Positions 54,875 to 64,000 of a DNA stretch of 64,000 bases are shown in pieces. The notes beneath the pieces are model-generated. The model did no database searches and was not told the DNA's origin. It saw nothing but the letters and a program-made list of their open reading frames with translations. The stretch is from Fluctibacter corallii (lineage in GTDB: Bacteria; Pseudomonadota; Gammaproteobacteria; Enterobacterales; Alteromonadaceae). The stretch is from positions 200,323 through 264,322 of the forward strand of contig NZ_JAOWKX010000003.1 of NCBI RefSeq assembly GCF_025751585.1. The letters are read 5' to 3'. The position numbers and the translations under genes are program-made. Position 1 is the first letter of the stretch, and the number at the start of each line of letters is the position of its first letter.

Positions 54875-57225
54875 GCGGTTACTCCTTTATCTGTATCGCT
54901 CGAAGCGCTATTCATTGCCATTTTTACTTGCTTGGGTGTCATGGGGAGCGCTCGAAGGCGAACCCCCGTCGCATTAAATATTGCATTTCCTATAGCGGGA
55001 GCGACGACAGTGGTGCCCGGTTCGCCAAGCCCAACCGGAAATTCATCGGAATCAACAAAACTGATATCCATATCAGGCACGTCTTTCATGCGCAGGGGGG
55101 AATAGTTGTGCAAATTGTTGCTCGCAACCTGCCCATGTTTATATTCTGTACTTTCATGCAGTGCGAGGCTAACGCCCCAAAGCAGTGAGCCTTCCATTTG
55201 TGCCATTGCACCATCGGGATGCACCACAATGCCACAATCGACTACGCAGGTGAGCTTTTTCACGGTTACTTTGCCAGATGTTGGGCTAACAGATACATGC
55301 GCTGCAAGTGCTACCCACGTTGGCATGCTGCGCTCTTGTCCAAAGGTAAGGGCAATACCAATGCCTTCGTTTTTGGGGAGAGATTGTTGGGTGTCTACTT
55401 TTTTGGTCAATATATCTAGTACATTACGTAAACGCGCGGCACCTCCCACTGCATGAGGTTCACTGCCTGATTGTCGCCCTTCTGCGGTGAGTAATTGTCG
55501 TCGGAATGCTGCGGGATCTTGTTTCGTTGCATGTGCCAGTTCATCCATAAATGACTCAACACTCCACATGATCCAACCCGGACCAACAGAGCGTAACCAC
55601 CCTGGCACAAAGGTTTGTTGAGCTAGGTCATTGTTATACACCAGCACTTTATTGTTTGGTAACGAGTACCAGTGGTCAGAGCCACTGGCTGAAAACATAT
55701 CGATTTTCTTTTTGCCGTCTTTACTGTCGGCTAAAAATCCGGGCGCCATGGCTTTGGTTGGCCAACCTGCGGTAAATCGATGCTCAACCGCCGCAACACT
55801 GCTGTTTGCGTCAATTGTCCCTTTAAAATAACTTACGCTTGGGGAGCGGGGTTGGTCAAAATACGCGTCGTCTTCACGGGTGAATATCATTTTTACTGGC
55901 TGGTTCATTGCCTTTGCCGCGAGTGCTGCTGGAATAATGTAATCACCAAATAGTCGTCGACCAAATCCGCCGCCCAAGTAGTACTGATGGATAACCACGT
56001 TAGCTTGGTCAACCTCTAACGCTTTTGCTACTTCTGGTAGGGTAAGGGATTGCCATTGATTGCCAGAATGCAGGTGCCAAGTACCGTCTTTGAATTCAGC
56101 TATCGCGTTAACAGGCTCTAACTGAAAATGTAGCGCGGTAGATGTGGTGTACGTTGCTTCAATATGCTTACTGTGTTTGCTTTGAGCCTCATGTGTACTG
56201 CCTACATCCACCAATAACGCACCGTTTTCTGGTTGGCTAATAAGTGCATGACCATGCTCTTGCATATCAGCTTCAGACACATCTGCTTTGGGGTTGGGGT
56301 GGTATGTCACGCGTATACTGTCTACGGCCTTGATGGCGGCGGGATAGTGTGTCGCATACACCGCTACCCAGCCTTCTAACCAGCCACTCGGATCGGTAAG
56401 GATTTTGTAACCTTTATAGCCTTTTATTGCTTTTGCATCGGTATCGTCGACATGTTTGACCTTGTTGCCAAATCGCGTTGGTGGTACGACGGGACGCGCG
56501 TAGAGCATATTAGGGATCTCTACATCGATACCGTAAACGGCTGTGCCGTTTACCTTTGGTGGAATATCTAGCGCTTGGCTTTGCTTACCTATAATCGCAT
56601 AGTGCTGGCGGGATTTTATCGGATATTCTTTTAGTGCATCGGCAGAGATTTGTTTGTTGAACGCGTGCTCTTTGATGAGGGTGGCAAAACTGACGCGGTT
56701 ATTGCCGCAGACAATCTGACTGTCTTTGGCAATGCAGTCACCTTTGCTCACACCCAGATGTTTAGCCCCTGCTTCGAGCAGTAATTCTCTGCCAGCTGCA
56801 CCTGCTCTGGAAAGGGGTTGATAACTTTGGAATACTGACCAGGATCCGCCTGTGACCATCATGCCCCATTTGGGATCGGTGTCTACATGATCGATGATCA
56901 CATCTTGCCAATTTGCACCCAATTCTTCAGCGACAATTTTGGCTAATGCAGTGCCCACGTGCTGTCCCATTTCTGCACGTATGATATTCACTTTTATCGT
57001 GCCTGTTTCATCGATTTCATACCAAATGGTGGGAGAAAAAGACTTGCTGGCTAATACGACATCTGCGGGCGCTTGTTGCGAAAGGGCTGTGGGAGCGAAC
57101 GCAATCATAAGGGTTGCGTTTACGGTACCAATAAGGAGATCCCTGCGACTGTGGTCGACAACCTGTGAATCATCCGTTTGCTGTTTATTTGTTGCGTTTT
57201 GGCGATGACGGTGAAAGAGGTTCAT
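54871..57225 (-). CDS. Molybdopterin-binding subunit, IorB type (xanthine dehydrogenase family)
   Basis: Large catalytic subunit of a molybdenum hydroxylase related to isoquinoline 1-oxidoreductase and membrane-bound aldehyde dehydrogenases. A Tat signal is visible (HSRRDLLIGTVNATLMIAFA, residues about 26-46), so the enzyme is exported folded. Molybdopterin contacts include YYLGGGFGRRLFGDY, and the catalytic Glu lies in VGLGEPGTTVVAPA near the C-terminus. 784 residues. Overlaps iorA and the cytochrome gene by four bases each. The substrate, aldehyde or N-heterocycle, cannot be read from sequence. Confidence 0.9.
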   Translation of the reverse strand: MNLFHRHRQNATNKQQTDDSQVVDHSRRDLLIGTVNATLMIAFAPTALSQQAPADVVLASKSFSPTIWYEIDETGTIKVNIIRAEMGQHVGTALAKIVAEELGANWQDVIIDHVDTDPKWGMMVTGGSWSVFQSYQPLSRAGAAGRELLLEAGAKHLGVSKGDCIAKDSQIVCGNNRVSFATLIKEHAFNKQISADALKEYPIKSRQHYAIIGKQSQALDIPPKVNGTAVYGIDVEIPNMLYARPVVPPTRFGNKVKHVDDTDAKAIKGYKGYKILTDPSGWLEGWVAVYATHYPAAIKAVDSIRVTYHPNPKADVSEADMQEHGHALISQPENGALLVDVGSTHEAQSKHSKHIEATYTTSTALHFQLEPVNAIAEFKDGTWHLHSGNQWQSLTLPEVAKALEVDQANVVIHQYYLGGGFGRRLFGDYIIPAALAAKAMNQPVKMIFTREDDAYFDQPRSPSVSYFKGTIDANSSVAAVEHRFTAGWPTKAMAPGFLADSKDGKKKIDMFSASGSDHWYSLPNNKVLVYNNDLAQQTFVPGWLRSVGPGWIMWSVESFMDELAHATKQDPAAFRRQLLTAEGRQSGSEPHAVGGAARLRNVLDILTKKVDTQQSLPKNEGIGIALTFGQERSMPTWVALAAHVSVSPTSGKVTVKKLTCVVDCGIVVHPDGAMAQMEGSLLWGVSLALHESTEYKHGQVASNNLHNYSPLRMKDVPDMDISFVDSDEFPVGLGEPGTTVVAPAIGNAIFNATGVRLRALPMTPKQVKMAMNSASSDTDKGVTA

Positions 57226-57761
57226 TCGCTAATCTCCTTATTGACCATATCGCTTTGAGCAGACGGGGAATCGTCAGGAATATAGTGATTCACGCCATTG
57301 GAAGTATCGACGGTATCACTTTGCGATGCCGCACGCTTAATGGCTTTTTTAATTCTATGATAGGCCATACAGCGACATAAATTGCCATTCATATGCGTGG
57401 TGATTTGCTCATCGGAAGGAGAAGGGTAGTGTTTTAGCAATGTGGCAGCTTGCATAATCTGGCCCGACTGACAATAACCGCATTGGGGCACCTGCTCGTC
57501 TATCCATGCTTGTTGTAGAGGATGTTGATTACCTAACCCTTCGATCGTCGTGATGGTCTTTCCCTCAGCCTGTTTGACTGGGTAACTGCATGATCGTACG
57601 GCCAGCCCATCAATGTGCACCGTGCAGGCACCGCACATCGCGATTCCACAACCATATTTGGTGCCTTTTAATCCGAGTTCGTCACGAATGACCCAAAGTA
57701 GAGAGGTATCGTCTTCAGCTGAAGACTCAACGGGATTGCCATTTAACACGAATGAGACCAT
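57222..57761 (-). CDS. [2Fe-2S] subunit, IorA type
   Basis: Small iron-sulfur subunit of the molybdenum hydroxylase. The plant-ferredoxin cluster motif is GCGIAMCGACTVHIDG with an upstream Cys, and the second cluster motif is CGYCQSGQIMQ plus LCRCMAYHRI. 179 residues, somewhat longer than the usual 155 because of an added C-terminal tail of about 25 residues. First gene of the iorA-iorB-cytochrome operon, which ends at the terminator near 54134. Confidence 0.92.
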   Translation of the reverse strand: MVSFVLNGNPVESSAEDDTSLLWVIRDELGLKGTKYGCGIAMCGACTVHIDGLAVRSCSYPVKQAEGKTITTIEGLGNQHPLQQAWIDEQVPQCGYCQSGQIMQAATLLKHYPSPSDEQITTHMNGNLCRCMAYHRIKKAIKRAASQSDTVDTSNGVNHYIPDDSPSAQSDMVNKEISE

Positions 57762-57916
57762 GTGCTTGTCCTTCCTTTTTGCCTGTTTTTAAGCGAAATG
57801 AATAGATTGATTGTTTTTTCGCCTAGATATAAAAGTAGTACAGAAGACACAGGAAAGATCAGAATGATGACGAAAGTTGATGCAGTCAAAGAGACGCTTA
57901 CTCTGTGAGAGAATAA

Positions 57917-57944
57917 AAAAACGCAGCTGTAAATGCTGCGTTTT
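57917..57944 (-). terminator. Terminator after fadL
   Basis: On the minus strand AAAACGCAGC-atttaca-GCTGCGTTTT followed by TTTATTC. 10-bp stem about 47 bases after the fadL stop; the arms could work on both strands. Confidence 0.85.
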
Positions 57945-57991
57945 GAGGATTATATGATGACACACGTTTGTGTCACTTGAAATGCAATTGC

Positions 57992-59278
57992 TTATATTGC
58001 GATGTTAAGTTGTGCACTTACAATGTGAACGGTAGCAGATTGTGTTGCCACAAGGTGCGTGCTGATTGGACCAATTTGTTTAGTTTGGTTAACGTCAGCC
58101 TCGCGCGCATCTAAAAACGCATAACCTAGGTCTAACGTCATTGTCTCATTTAGTGTGTACGTTGCACCTGCTGTGATCCAGTGTCTGTCTGTATCAGGAA
58201 TGCTCAACGAGCGTGTTGCAACTGATACTGCGCCTTCATCGTAAGCGTAGCCTGCACGTAGCACTAAGTTATCGTTGTATTGGTAAGTGACACCGCCACT
58301 TAAACGCCATGTATTCGAAAAGTTTTCTTCTTTAAGTAACACATCTACGCCAGAATCTAAGTTCACTTCTAGCACGTCGAATGCACTCCACTCGGTGAAG
58401 TTAGCGCTGAACTGAGTTGACCAACGATCGTTAAGTTTTACGTCGACAGCAAGCTCTGAAATTGCGCCCAAGTCTAGGTCTAGCGACCCTGTACCATTGT
58501 ATGCAGCAACCATGTCTGATTGCATTTCGCCTTCAAGCGTTAGGCGTGTTTGGCTACGATGAGACAAACCGACCGTAACATTTTCATTAGCATCCCAAAG
58601 TAGACCGACATTCCAGCCGTATCCCCAATCATCACCTGCGACTTTAGCGATCGTTGCGCCACCAGGAATTGTGCCACCAGTTAGGCCTGAAACTGCCATC
58701 GGGGTGGTTGTACCAATTTCTGCATCAGCAAATACAGCGCTTACGCCAAGACCCAGAATGAGCTCTGGTGTAATTTGGTAAGCGAGTGTTGGGTTCATTG
58801 TGACAGTGGTAATTTCTGCGCGGTCTGCATAGTGCAACGCGTTGTAGCTTCCGCTGTAGTCTGTTGCCAGTCCGAAGTTAGAGAAGAAGCCAATACCCGC
58901 TGTGAAGGCATCATTGATTTGCTGCGTATAGAACATCGCTGGAACAAACGCGCTGTCTGCGACGTTACGCTCTGATGCGTCAAGTTGAGCAACAGGTGTA
59001 CCCTGTACGCTTATATTTTGAGTACCTTGTACATCAACACTTGGGCGGATATAGGTTCCTGCCATTGCCAGTTGACTTCCTTTCAGTTTACCGATGGCAG
59101 CGGCATTGGCAGCCAACACTGTCGCATTTTCAGGCATGGCGGCATGGCCAGCGAAAGCGCGGCCTAATCCATTGGCGCTATGTTCGTTTAGTTGGAATCC
59201 TGCAGCGTGTGCGTTTGACGCAGTTAGCGTCGTCATCATGGCGGCTGCAATTGCAGCTGAAAGATTCAATTTTTTCAT
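57992..59278 (-). CDS. fadL: Outer-membrane long-chain fatty acid transporter, FadL family
   Basis: OMPP1/FadL/TodX barrel that moves hydrophobic molecules across the outer membrane. Signal peptide residues 1-25 ending AHA, then the family opener AGFQLNEHSANGLGRAFAGH (the N-terminal hatch) and ENATVLAANAAAIGKLKGSQ. Beta-strand alternation continues to the end. 428 residues is normal. Stands alone with its own terminator. Substrate may be fatty acids or hydrocarbons; the symbol reflects family only. Confidence 0.9.
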   Translation of the reverse strand: MKKLNLSAAIAAAMMTTLTASNAHAAGFQLNEHSANGLGRAFAGHAAMPENATVLAANAAAIGKLKGSQLAMAGTYIRPSVDVQGTQNISVQGTPVAQLDASERNVADSAFVPAMFYTQQINDAFTAGIGFFSNFGLATDYSGSYNALHYADRAEITTVTMNPTLAYQITPELILGLGVSAVFADAEIGTTTPMAVSGLTGGTIPGGATIAKVAGDDWGYGWNVGLLWDANENVTVGLSHRSQTRLTLEGEMQSDMVAAYNGTGSLDLDLGAISELAVDVKLNDRWSTQFSANFTEWSAFDVLEVNLDSGVDVLLKEENFSNTWRLSGGVTYQYNDNLVLRAGYAYDEGAVSVATRSLSIPDTDRHWITAGATYTLNETMTLDLGYAFLDAREADVNQTKQIGPISTHLVATQSATVHIVSAQLNIAI

Positions 59279-59730
59279 GTGCTTTCTCGTAAACAGGAAG
59301 TAAATGTAAATAATGAGGGCGAGTTTTTAGAGATCCTGTTAACAGATGTCAAATAAATACGATAAATTACCGATTATTTGATTAAAATGTAGCTAACATG
59401 CCGTTAAAATACGCAAAAATGCAAGATGTTGTTGAATTGTAAATATTGTTTTTAAAATGTTTTTTGCAAATAAAACGCTGTGAGAGGATCGTTAGCGTTA
59501 AGTACTCCCCTTCAAGTTATAGAAAATATGTATAGCAGTAGAGTGGTTTTACCTATAGACAGTGCCTGATTTACCCCTTATATTCTGTCGCCCGAATATA
59601 CAACCTAAGAAGTGTTAAAACGGCGGAGACAGATTCAAACGCTGGCTATCAGATTAATCGCTACTATATTGGCGATTAAACCAGATATTTTCCTCTCTCG
59701 ACACCACCTCTTTCTAGCAGTAAACAAATT
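59279..59730. other. Intergenic region between fadL and the chemoreceptor gene
   Basis: About 450 bases, AT-rich, with no credible gene. It should hold the fadL and chemoreceptor promoters. A small hairpin AATCGC-tactatattg-GCGATT lies at 59655-59676. I see nothing else. Confidence 0.5.
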
Positions 59731-62058
59731 ATGACATTAAAACTACGATTGGTCGTTGCTGTCACTGTCGCGCTTTTACTTGCGCTTGTCATAAATGCAT
59801 CGGTAAACACTTACATCGCAAATGATGAAATGCGTGCAGCCATGTTTGAAACCAGCGAACGCGATTTAATTTCTAAACGTGATCTGATGAAGCGTCAAGT
59901 AGAGGATTACTTTTTGCAAATTGAACATCAGGCGGTGGCTTTTTCGCAAGATGTTGCCACAGTGCAGGCGCTTGAGGCATTTTCTGCTGGTATGCATAAG
60001 TACGAGAGCCAACGTCAGGCGTCAGGCCGTGATATTAAAGGTGCGTTGAACCAGTTTTATGAAGACACATTTTCTGCCACTTACGCGCAGCATAATGCAG
60101 ATTTGGCGAATGTGAATCAGGTGTTCGATAGACTCAGTGCGCAAGCGAAGCTGTTTCAGTATGACTACATTGTCACTAATCCTAATCCGCTTGGGCAAAA
60201 AGACGCATTGGAATCTCATCCTGCCTTTGCGGTGTCGAGAACCGATTTTGATATTGCTCACAGGCGTTACCATCAACGATTCAGGGATTACGTCACGCAG
60301 TTTGGCTTTTATGACGTGTTTCTCGTTGACGCTAGCACAAGCCGCGTGGTGTATAGCGTGTTTAAAGAGATTGATTTTGCGACTGATTTGGCATCAGGCC
60401 CTCACGCCAGCAGTGGTTTAGCCCGTGCTTATCAGGGGGCACTATCACTAAAGGCTGGTGAAACATATTTAACTGACTTTAACGCGTATTATCCATCGTA
60501 CAACAATCCTGCCAGTTTTATCGCCGCGCCAATTTGGGACAAGGGAAAGGTGCAAGGTGTTCTGATATTTCAAATGCCGATAGACCGCATTAATAACTTA
60601 CTGACAATGAATCAAAAATGGCAAGAAACGGGATTTGGTGACAGCGGCGAAATCTATTTGGTAGGAGCAGACCAGACACTTCGTAATGAAAGCCGTTATT
60701 TTCTTGAAGACCGAGAAAACTATATCGCTGCGCTAAAGCGCGCAGGAATTAAAGAAGTAACGTTGATAGACAAAAAGCAAACAGGTATTACCTTGCAACC
60801 TGTCCGCACTGACGGTGTTGCACGTGCGTTGTCTGGGGAGTCTGGTTTTGCAACCTTCAATGACTATCGTGATGTTGCTGTGTTATCTGCCTTTGCACCC
60901 GTAAAAGTGGGGCAGCATACATGGGCGATTTTGTCTGAAGTGGATCAACAAGAAGTGGAAGCACCGATTAGCCATTTAAAGCAAACCGTCATCATAACGA
61001 GCGGATTGGTAACGGTATTAACCTGTGCTATCGCTGCGATTATTGCAGCGCTAATGGTGAATACATTGTTGAGGCCACTTGCTAATATTGGTGCACAATT
61101 TGCAAAATTAGGTGGCAGAGATGCTGACTTAACTGTTCGTATAGACGATACACGTATTCCTGAATTTGATCGTATTGGTCAGGCATTTAATACCTTTATC
61201 AAGCAGTTACAGGACATTATTTTACAAGTGCGGGTTAATGCAGATTCTATCGCGGCACAAACCGCACAATTGAGCGCGGCGACAGAGCAAACCCAATATG
61301 CTGCGAGTGCGCAAAAAGAAGAGGCTGACAGCGTGAAATTGTCGCTTATTCAATTTGCCGAAGCACTCGCGGAAGTGTCTCAGCAAAGTGTTGTGTCGGC
61401 GCAAAGTACGGCTGAATCGAGTGAGAGTGCAGAGCACAGTACCTCCCAGGCAAAAATCGCCTCTTCGGATATTGCCGAACTAGGTAGCGAAGTGGCCACG
61501 TCTGCGACGACGCTGCAACGTTTAAAAGATGAAGTCAATACCGTCAACGATGTGCTATCTGTGATAAATAGCATCGCTGATCAAACTAACCTACTGGCGT
61601 TGAATGCAGCGATTGAAGCTGCGCGAGCGGGGGAACATGGACGTGGTTTCGCCGTGGTTGCAGATGAAGTGCGTCAGCTCGCCTCACGAACCCAAGACAG
61701 TACCGTTGAAATACAAGAGAAGATGGTGACTCTCAACCAAGTTGCTGAAGCCGCCGTGGCGTCGATGGAGCGCGCATCTGGTGCGGCTGAGCATGGTATT
61801 GCATTGGTTGACGGTGTGCGTGATAACTTGCGCGATTTAAGCGACAGCATCACAGAGTTATCTACGGTGAATGAACGTATTGCAGCGGCCACAGAAGAAC
61901 AAAAATATACCGTAGATGCCATTAATGCCAACGTCGAGCATGTGACAGGTTCAGCAACAGAGTTAAGTCAGGCGTCGTCAGAGATTGCCCAATCAACTGA
62001 GTCGTTATCTGATATTGCACAATCACTAAAACAGGAAGTCGCACGCTTTAGTGCCTAG
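59731..62058 (+). CDS. Methyl-accepting chemotaxis protein
   Basis: Transmembrane chemoreceptor. First membrane helix at residues about 7-28 ([20 protein letters not shown]), a periplasmic region of about 390 residues consistent with a Cache-type sensor ([20 protein letters not shown]), second helix at about 417-440, HAMP at about 440-495, and a signalling domain with the hairpin tip [20 protein letters not shown] and [20 protein letters not shown] near 615-655. Ends FSA without a CheR-binding pentapeptide. Ligand unknown. Confidence 0.95.
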   Translation: MTLKLRLVVAVTVALLLALVINASVNTYIANDEMRAAMFETSERDLISKRDLMKRQVEDYFLQIEHQAVAFSQDVATVQALEAFSAGMHKYESQRQASGRDIKGALNQFYEDTFSATYAQHNADLANVNQVFDRLSAQAKLFQYDYIVTNPNPLGQKDALESHPAFAVSRTDFDIAHRRYHQRFRDYVTQFGFYDVFLVDASTSRVVYSVFKEIDFATDLASGPHASSGLARAYQGALSLKAGETYLTDFNAYYPSYNNPASFIAAPIWDKGKVQGVLIFQMPIDRINNLLTMNQKWQETGFGDSGEIYLVGADQTLRNESRYFLEDRENYIAALKRAGIKEVTLIDKKQTGITLQPVRTDGVARALSGESGFATFNDYRDVAVLSAFAPVKVGQHTWAILSEVDQQEVEAPISHLKQTVIITSGLVTVLTCAIAAIIAALMVNTLLRPLANIGAQFAKLGGRDADLTVRIDDTRIPEFDRIGQAFNTFIKQLQDIILQVRVNADSIAAQTAQLSAATEQTQYAASAQKEEADSVKLSLIQFAEALAEVSQQSVVSAQSTAESSESAEHSTSQAKIASSDIAELGSEVATSATTLQRLKDEVNTVNDVLSVINSIADQTNLLALNAAIEAARAGEHGRGFAVVADEVRQLASRTQDSTVEIQEKMVTLNQVAEAAVASMERASGAAEHGIALVDGVRDNLRDLSDSITELSTVNERIAAATEEQKYTVDAINANVEHVTGSATELSQASSEIAQSTESLSDIAQSLKQEVARFSA

Positions 62059-62077
62059 CTTTTTAGCGAGCGCTTAC

Positions 62078-63019
62078 TTACTGTGCGCGCTCGTGAATTT
62101 CTGTGTGATATTTTTCGACATTGCGAAATTCAGAAGGGGTAATTCCGATTTTCTTTTTGAACAAACGCGCAAAATATTGTGGGTATTCGAAGCCCAATTG
62201 ATATGCGATGTTGGCGACCGAATCATTAGAACCCAGCAGCATGTTTTTGGCTTTGTCTAGCAGTTGCAAGTGAATCCATTCCTTTGCCGTTTTACCGGTT
62301 TCTATTTTTAATGCATCCGACAAATAACGGGGCGTAACGTGCAATTGTAGGGCAATATCCTCAACAGTGGGAAGTCGGGCAATGTGATTGCTTTGCAAAT
62401 CAAGTAGCGTGTCGAAGGCTTGAATAAAACGGTCAAAGAGTGCTGAGCGAAAATCTTGGCGAGTCATAAACTGCCTGCGGTAGTAGCGCTCTGAGTAGCG
62501 CAATAAGGTGTCAAGTTGAGACAAAATAATATCGCGGGTGAAGTGATCGTGATTGCCTTGAGATTCAGTCTCGATGGCATCAAAAATAGAAATAAGTTGA
62601 GCTTCTTCTGCCTCTGATAAATGCAGTGCCTCATTCACAGCATAGTTAAAGAAGTGATAACGCTCGATTTTTTCATAAAGCGGATGATCGAGAAGATACG
62701 CTTTATGAAACATAATCATGCGAGAATCTGCTTTCACATTCACGCCATGAATACGTACTTCCTGACCTGGCGCGAGAAAAATCATCGCACCATTTTGGTA
62801 ATCGTAACGGGTGCGACCATAAGCAATTTCACCAGAAATAATGTGCTTTAATGAGATGATGTAAAAGTCACAGGAAAACGTTTGCCCTTCTAAAGGTACG
62901 GCTGTATCTGTGTCTTGTGAATGACAATTACGAACCACACCAAACAAGGGATTATTTGGAGCAGGCTTACCCCGATCTGTGGCGTACTCTCGAATAGAAT
63001 GGAACGTCTTCTTACTCAT
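62078..63019 (-). CDS. AraC family transcriptional regulator
   Basis: N-terminal cupin-like ligand region (residues about 30-130: GAMIFLAPGQEVRIHGVNVK) and a C-terminal AraC double HTH (about 215-310: VEDIALQLHVTPRYLSDALK, VANIAYQLGFEYPQYFARLF, KKKIGITPSEFRN). Start set at ATG 63019; the longer frame to 63118 adds 33 unrelated residues. Convergent with the chemoreceptor and next to a LacI-type regulator. Members of this type often respond to aromatic or aldehyde signals; here unproven. Confidence 0.85.
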   Translation of the reverse strand: MSKKTFHSIREYATDRGKPAPNNPLFGVVRNCHSQDTDTAVPLEGQTFSCDFYIISLKHIISGEIAYGRTRYDYQNGAMIFLAPGQEVRIHGVNVKADSRMIMFHKAYLLDHPLYEKIERYHFFNYAVNEALHLSEAEEAQLISIFDAIETESQGNHDHFTRDIILSQLDTLLRYSERYYRRQFMTRQDFRSALFDRFIQAFDTLLDLQSNHIARLPTVEDIALQLHVTPRYLSDALKIETGKTAKEWIHLQLLDKAKNMLLGSNDSVANIAYQLGFEYPQYFARLFKKKIGITPSEFRNVEKYHTEIHERAQ

Positions 63020-63160
63020 GTGACTCAGTGCTGAAAGTGATGGCGTTGATGCGATTATAGAGCAAAGAAGAGCCTTAATCTGTACACACATTGCCTGAAT
63101 ATGTATACAAATCTGCACCTGTTATTATTGATGCAGCTAGTAAGGCTTTGGCTCAACGGC

Positions 63161-64000
63161 TTACACTGAAGATAAAGAATCCCGTGATACGAGCTTGGGC
63201 TCAAACATATGGGGCGTGGTGCACTCCCCTTGTTTGTAGACATCTTGCAGTACCAGTTGCGCAGCCATTTTGCCCATTTGTGCGATAGGGTATTCGATTG
63301 TCGTTAGTTTAGGGTGGGTATAGGATGAGAACAAAACATCATCAAATCCAACCACAGAAATATCGTTAGGGATATCCAATTGATGTTCACGGATAGCCGA
63401 CATGGCACCATTGGCCATTTCGTCATTGCCGCAAACGACCGCCGATACAGGTAAATCTTTATCAAAGAAATGCTGCATACCCGCATATCCACCCGTTTGC
63501 ATATAATCACCGAAATATTCACGTTCAACGTCGGGGGCGATACCAAACTCTCGCAATGCGCGATAGTGACCCGCTAGGCGCTCACGCGCGTCGGCCTTAA
63601 CTTTTGGACCTGCGATATAAAGAATATCTCTGTGCCCGTGCTCAAGCACCGTTTTAGTGGCGATATAGCCGCCCAATTCGTTATTCAAGCAAATGCAACG
63701 ATCAGCGATTTGAGGAATATATCGATTTATAACGTAAATTGGGGTTTTTCCCTGAGCGAGATTGATCAGGTATTCATCAGACACCGCTTCAACATGCAGA
63801 ATTAACGCGTCGCAATTTCGGCTGATAAGAAACTCAATGTCCTCTTTTTCTTTTTCAAGATCGCAATGGCTTGCGGTAACAACGATATGTTTATTGGCCG
63901 CACGAAACTCCTTTTCAATACCGCCCATCATGGTGCCATAAAATGGACCATGGAATTCGCCCACTAAAATGCCAATACAATCTGAACGGCTGGAAGCGAG
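63161..64000 (-). CDS. LacI family transcriptional regulator (partial, cut by window end)
   Basis: Periplasmic-binding-protein-like effector domain of a LacI/GalR regulator: CIGILVGEFHGPFYGTMMGG, then RNCDALILHVEAVSDEYLIN, GHRDILYIAGPKVKADARER, VVCGNDEMANGAMSAIREH, ISVVGFDDVLFSSYTHPKLT and the end KLVSRDSLSSV. The N-terminal helix-turn-helix lies beyond the right edge of the window; the frame is open to position 64000. The C-terminal domain is of the sugar-responsive type. Target genes would be outside the window. Confidence 0.9.
   Translation of the reverse strand, partial: LASSRSDCIGILVGEFHGPFYGTMMGGIEKEFRAANKHIVVTASHCDLEKEKEDIEFLISRNCDALILHVEAVSDEYLINLAQGKTPIYVINRYIPQIADRCICLNNELGGYIATKTVLEHGHRDILYIAGPKVKADARERLAGHYRALREFGIAPDVEREYFGDYMQTGGYAGMQHFFDKDLPVSAVVCGNDEMANGAMSAIREHQLDIPNDISVVGFDDVLFSSYTHPKLTTIEYPIAQMGKMAAQLVLQDVYKQGECTTPHMFEPKLVSRDSLSSV

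Overview
The window looks like chromosome from a marine gammaproteobacterium of the Alteromonadales (Alteromonas-like). The gene order valS-holC-pepA with divergent lptF-lptG, the family types present (YbiT-type ABC-F, RlmE, RluF, FadL, PEP-CTERM protein, His-rich TonB receptor) and the moderate GC content all fit that group. The assignment comes from reading gene content and was not computed.

Layout. 0.1-8.5 kb: a DUF3530 protein, an AmpG-like permease, a two-gene SPFH/RHH unit, a GlxA-type regulator, and a tight pair made of a degenerate 5'-nucleotidase-like protein and a diguanylate cyclase. 8.7-16.5 kb: the housekeeping block valS-holC-pepA facing lptF-lptG, then an RDD membrane protein. 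16.6-19.6 kb: tRNA-Leu(CAA) followed by a small island. The tRNA 3' end and its terminator are duplicated about 2 kb downstream, and a decayed IS3-family element and an orphan gene lie between the copies. 19.8-30 kb: RNA and ribosome functions (ABC-F, YlqF-like GTPase, RlmE, TrmH-family methyltransferase, RluF), a CPA2 antiporter, a tandem Usp protein and a CadC-like regulator.

30.0-33.1 kb holds the most striking feature: an array of five gene cassettes, all reading on the minus strand, each closed by an attC-like site. I see no integrase gene, so it resembles a CALIN (cassette cluster lacking integron integrase). Its promoter-proximal end abuts an IS110-type transposase fragment. Cassette genes are a DUF3800 protein split by an in-frame stop, a Bro-N protein with a membrane segment, and three small membrane proteins.

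33.5-45.5 kb: an FGE/FnIII/CBM secreted protein, an FtrA-like regulator, rhodanese and GNAT genes, several secreted unknowns, a PEP-CTERM protein, then a His-rich TonB receptor, a diheme peroxidase and an exported KatG, which suggests periplasmic peroxide and metal handling. 45.8-49.7 kb: an AT-rich, probably acquired two-gene unit of a Fic enzyme and an RTX-repeat protein, followed by two small membrane proteins. 49.9-64 kb: a GNAT-nitrilase fusion, a lipoprotein, divergent ohrR/ohr with two palindromic operators, a three-gene IorAB-type molybdenum hydroxylase operon with a diheme cytochrome, FadL, a chemotaxis receptor, and AraC- and LacI-type regulators, the last cut by the window edge.
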